A stretch of 64,000 nt of DNA from Oceanihabitans sp. 2_MG-2023. GTDB lineage: Bacteria; Bacteroidota; Bacteroidia; Flavobacteriales; Flavobacteriaceae. Both the position numbers and the translations under genes were made by a program. The DNA is taken from the NCBI RefSeq assembly GCF_030547245.1, contig NZ_JAUOQT010000001.1, forward strand, positions 744,001 to 808,000. Direction: 5' to 3'. This document shows, piece after piece, positions 62,748 to 64,000 of the stretch. Under the pieces are notes generated by a model, which made no database searches, was not told the DNA's origin, and worked only from the letters and a program-made list of their open reading frames with translations. How positions within the stretch are numbered: position 1 is the stretch's first letter; every line of letters begins with the position of its first letter.

Positions 62748-64000
62748 ATGAGATTAAAAAAACTGTCTTTACGAGTTCGAATTTTTATTGCCATGATTTT
62801 TTTGGTGTTTTTTGCATCGATATTAATTACAGCAGTAGCTATTTATCAAAATAAAGAAGAAACAATAGACTACCATACGCAAAGGTTAGAGCGTAAAGAG
62901 TCTAATATAAAAAGACATATCAATTTTGTAATTCAAGAAACATCTTTTGAGGTTAAAACCGAAAAAATTCCATTTATTTTTAAAGATGAAATTTACAAAA
63001 TTGCTTCTACACATGATTTGCCTATAAATCTCTATGATTTAGATGGTCAGCTATTAAAATCTTCTATTGCAGCTTTAACGCAAGATTCTTTACAAACCTG
63101 TTTAAATGCCGAAGTTTTAAATGCTTTGGCAAATACCGTAGAGCATAGATATGTTTTAAAACGAAAAGTTGGAGGAGAAACGTATCAATCTTCTTTTACA
63201 TATATAAAAGATCAAAAATCGAAACCAATTGCTATTTTAAATTTACCATTATTAGAGAATGATGATTTTTTAGCAAAAGAGTTAAATGAATTTCTAGAAC
63301 GTATTGGTTTTGCTTATTTGTTTATGTTATTAATGGCAGTAGGATTGGCTTATGTTTTATCTAAATATATTACTAAATCTTTGAATACCATAAGTGACAA
63401 AATTAATACAACAAGACTAGAAAAACGCAATCAAAAAATTGAAATAGACTCTGCAACAGTGGAAATTGCAGCGCTTGTTAAATCGTATAATAGTATGATT
63501 GATGAGTTAGAAGAAAGTGCTGTACAGTTAGCTACAAGTGAGCGAGAGCAGGCTTGGCGAGAAATGGCAAAACAGGTAGCTCATGAAATAAAAAACCCGT
63601 TAACTCCCATGCGATTAACTGTACAGAGTTTTCAACGTAAGTTTGATCCTTTAGATGAAAATATTTATCAAAAATTAGACGAGTATAGTAAAACGTTAAT
63701 TCAACAAATAGACACAATGAGTTCTATTGCATCTGCATTTTCGAACTTTGCAAAAATGCCAGCACAGAAAAATGAAATGCTTAATGTTGTAGAAATAGTA
63801 GACCTTTCTTTAGATATTTTTACGGAAGAATTTATAGCGTTTTCATCGAATAAGGAAGAAATTATTGCTAAGTTTGATAGAACACAATTAATTCGAGTAG
63901 TTACTAATTTAATTAAAAATGGTATTCAAGCAATTCCTGAAGATAGAACTCCAGAAATTGTAGTGAAAGTGCTTGAGGAAAATGAGGAGGTAAAAATAAC
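62748..64000 (+). CDS. Sensor histidine kinase (3' partial)
   Basis: From ATG 62748 the frame stays open to the end of the window, about 417 residues seen. One membrane helix at about 8-30, a periplasmic sensor region, a second helix near 190-207, a HAMP-like linker, then the H-box QVAHEIKNPLTPMRL with the phospho-accepting His (around residue 280) and the start of the N-box VVTNLIKNGIQAI. The NtrY/PorY-like pattern with HEIKNPLTPM is common in Bacteroidota. The catalytic core continues outside. It starts 101 nt after hemJ and the stimulus is unknown. Confidence 0.9.
   Translation, partial: MRLKKLSLRVRIFIAMIFLVFFASILITAVAIYQNKEETIDYHTQRLERKESNIKRHINFVIQETSFEVKTEKIPFIFKDEIYKIASTHDLPINLYDLDGQLLKSSIAALTQDSLQTCLNAEVLNALANTVEHRYVLKRKVGGETYQSSFTYIKDQKSKPIAILNLPLLENDDFLAKELNEFLERIGFAYLFMLLMAVGLAYVLSKYITKSLNTISDKINTTRLEKRNQKIEIDSATVEIAALVKSYNSMIDELEESAVQLATSEREQAWREMAKQVAHEIKNPLTPMRLTVQSFQRKFDPLDENIYQKLDEYSKTLIQQIDTMSSIASAFSNFAKMPAQKNEMLNVVEIVDLSLDIFTEEFIAFSSNKEEIIAKFDRTQLIRVVTNLIKNGIQAIPEDRTPEIVVKVLEENEEVKI

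Overview
The window is an AT-rich, gene-dense chromosomal segment of a member of the Bacteroidota, almost certainly Flavobacteriaceae. The basis is gene content: two complete and one 5'-truncated protein with type IX secretion (T9SS) C-terminal sorting domains, the gliding/T9SS lipoproteins SprE and GldH, DUF families typical of flavobacteria (DUF4254, DUF4292, DUF5687, DUF6168), an ATP synthase operon without the beta and epsilon genes, a fused HemC-HemD, and promoters of the Bacteroidota type (TTTG / about 19 nt / TAnnTTTG). The genus cannot be fixed from the sequence. I see no rRNA, tRNA, IS element, prophage or CRISPR array; this is mostly core genome.

Layout. 1-3.4 kb: 3' end of a large T9SS-secreted SdrD-B repeat protein, then DUF4254 and a GT9 glycosyltransferase. 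3.6-7 kb: a PaaE-like flavin/2Fe-2S reductase and an ABC exporter pair. 7-16.4 kb: sprE, a bactofilin, two small ATP-synthase-associated membrane proteins and the atp genes B-E-F-H-A-G, with a small secreted protein inserted between atpH and atpA. 16.5-23.8 kb: lipoprotein, polysaccharide flippase, dut, sugar nucleotidyltransferase, and a TPR / DUF4292 / EnvC-like operon. 23.8-32.3 kb: thioesterase, HU-SPOR protein, dprA, trpS, a PlsC acyltransferase, a lipoprotein / ECF sigma / anti-sigma-barrel operon, and recA. 32.3-33 kb: a long intergenic region with two tandem tiny ORFs and a strong terminator. 33-41 kb: trhO, a radical SAM gene, a T9SS-secreted M23 peptidase, ricT-gldH and PBP1A. 41-48.3 kb: a hairpin-rich remnant region, the two CoA-transferase subunits, an HExxH protein resembling M91 metallopeptidases, a double-ABC ATPase and a multidomain T9SS-secreted M43 metalloprotease. 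48.3-62.7 kb: exonuclease, beta-lactamase-like hydrolase, ogt, a CNNM-type protein and an almost complete haem pathway (hemB, hemF, hemE, hemCD and hemA on the minus strand; an AraC regulator, hemH and hemJ on the plus strand). The window ends inside a histidine kinase.

How the genes fit together. The haem block covers every step from glutamyl-tRNA to haem except HemL, with the oxygen-dependent HemF and with HemJ, so it describes an aerobic pathway under a likely local AraC switch. SprE and GldH serve T9SS and gliding, and the window also carries T9SS cargo (SdrD-B protein, M23 and M43 peptidases). The ATP synthase operon is physically joined to sprE and the bactofilin.

Less expected items are the tandem 28-codon ORFs before trhO, the secreted-protein gene inside the atp operon, the M91-like protein, the sigma factor with a one-polypeptide anti-sigma/beta-barrel partner, several perfect inverted repeats in leaders, and four families of short dispersed intergenic palindromes.
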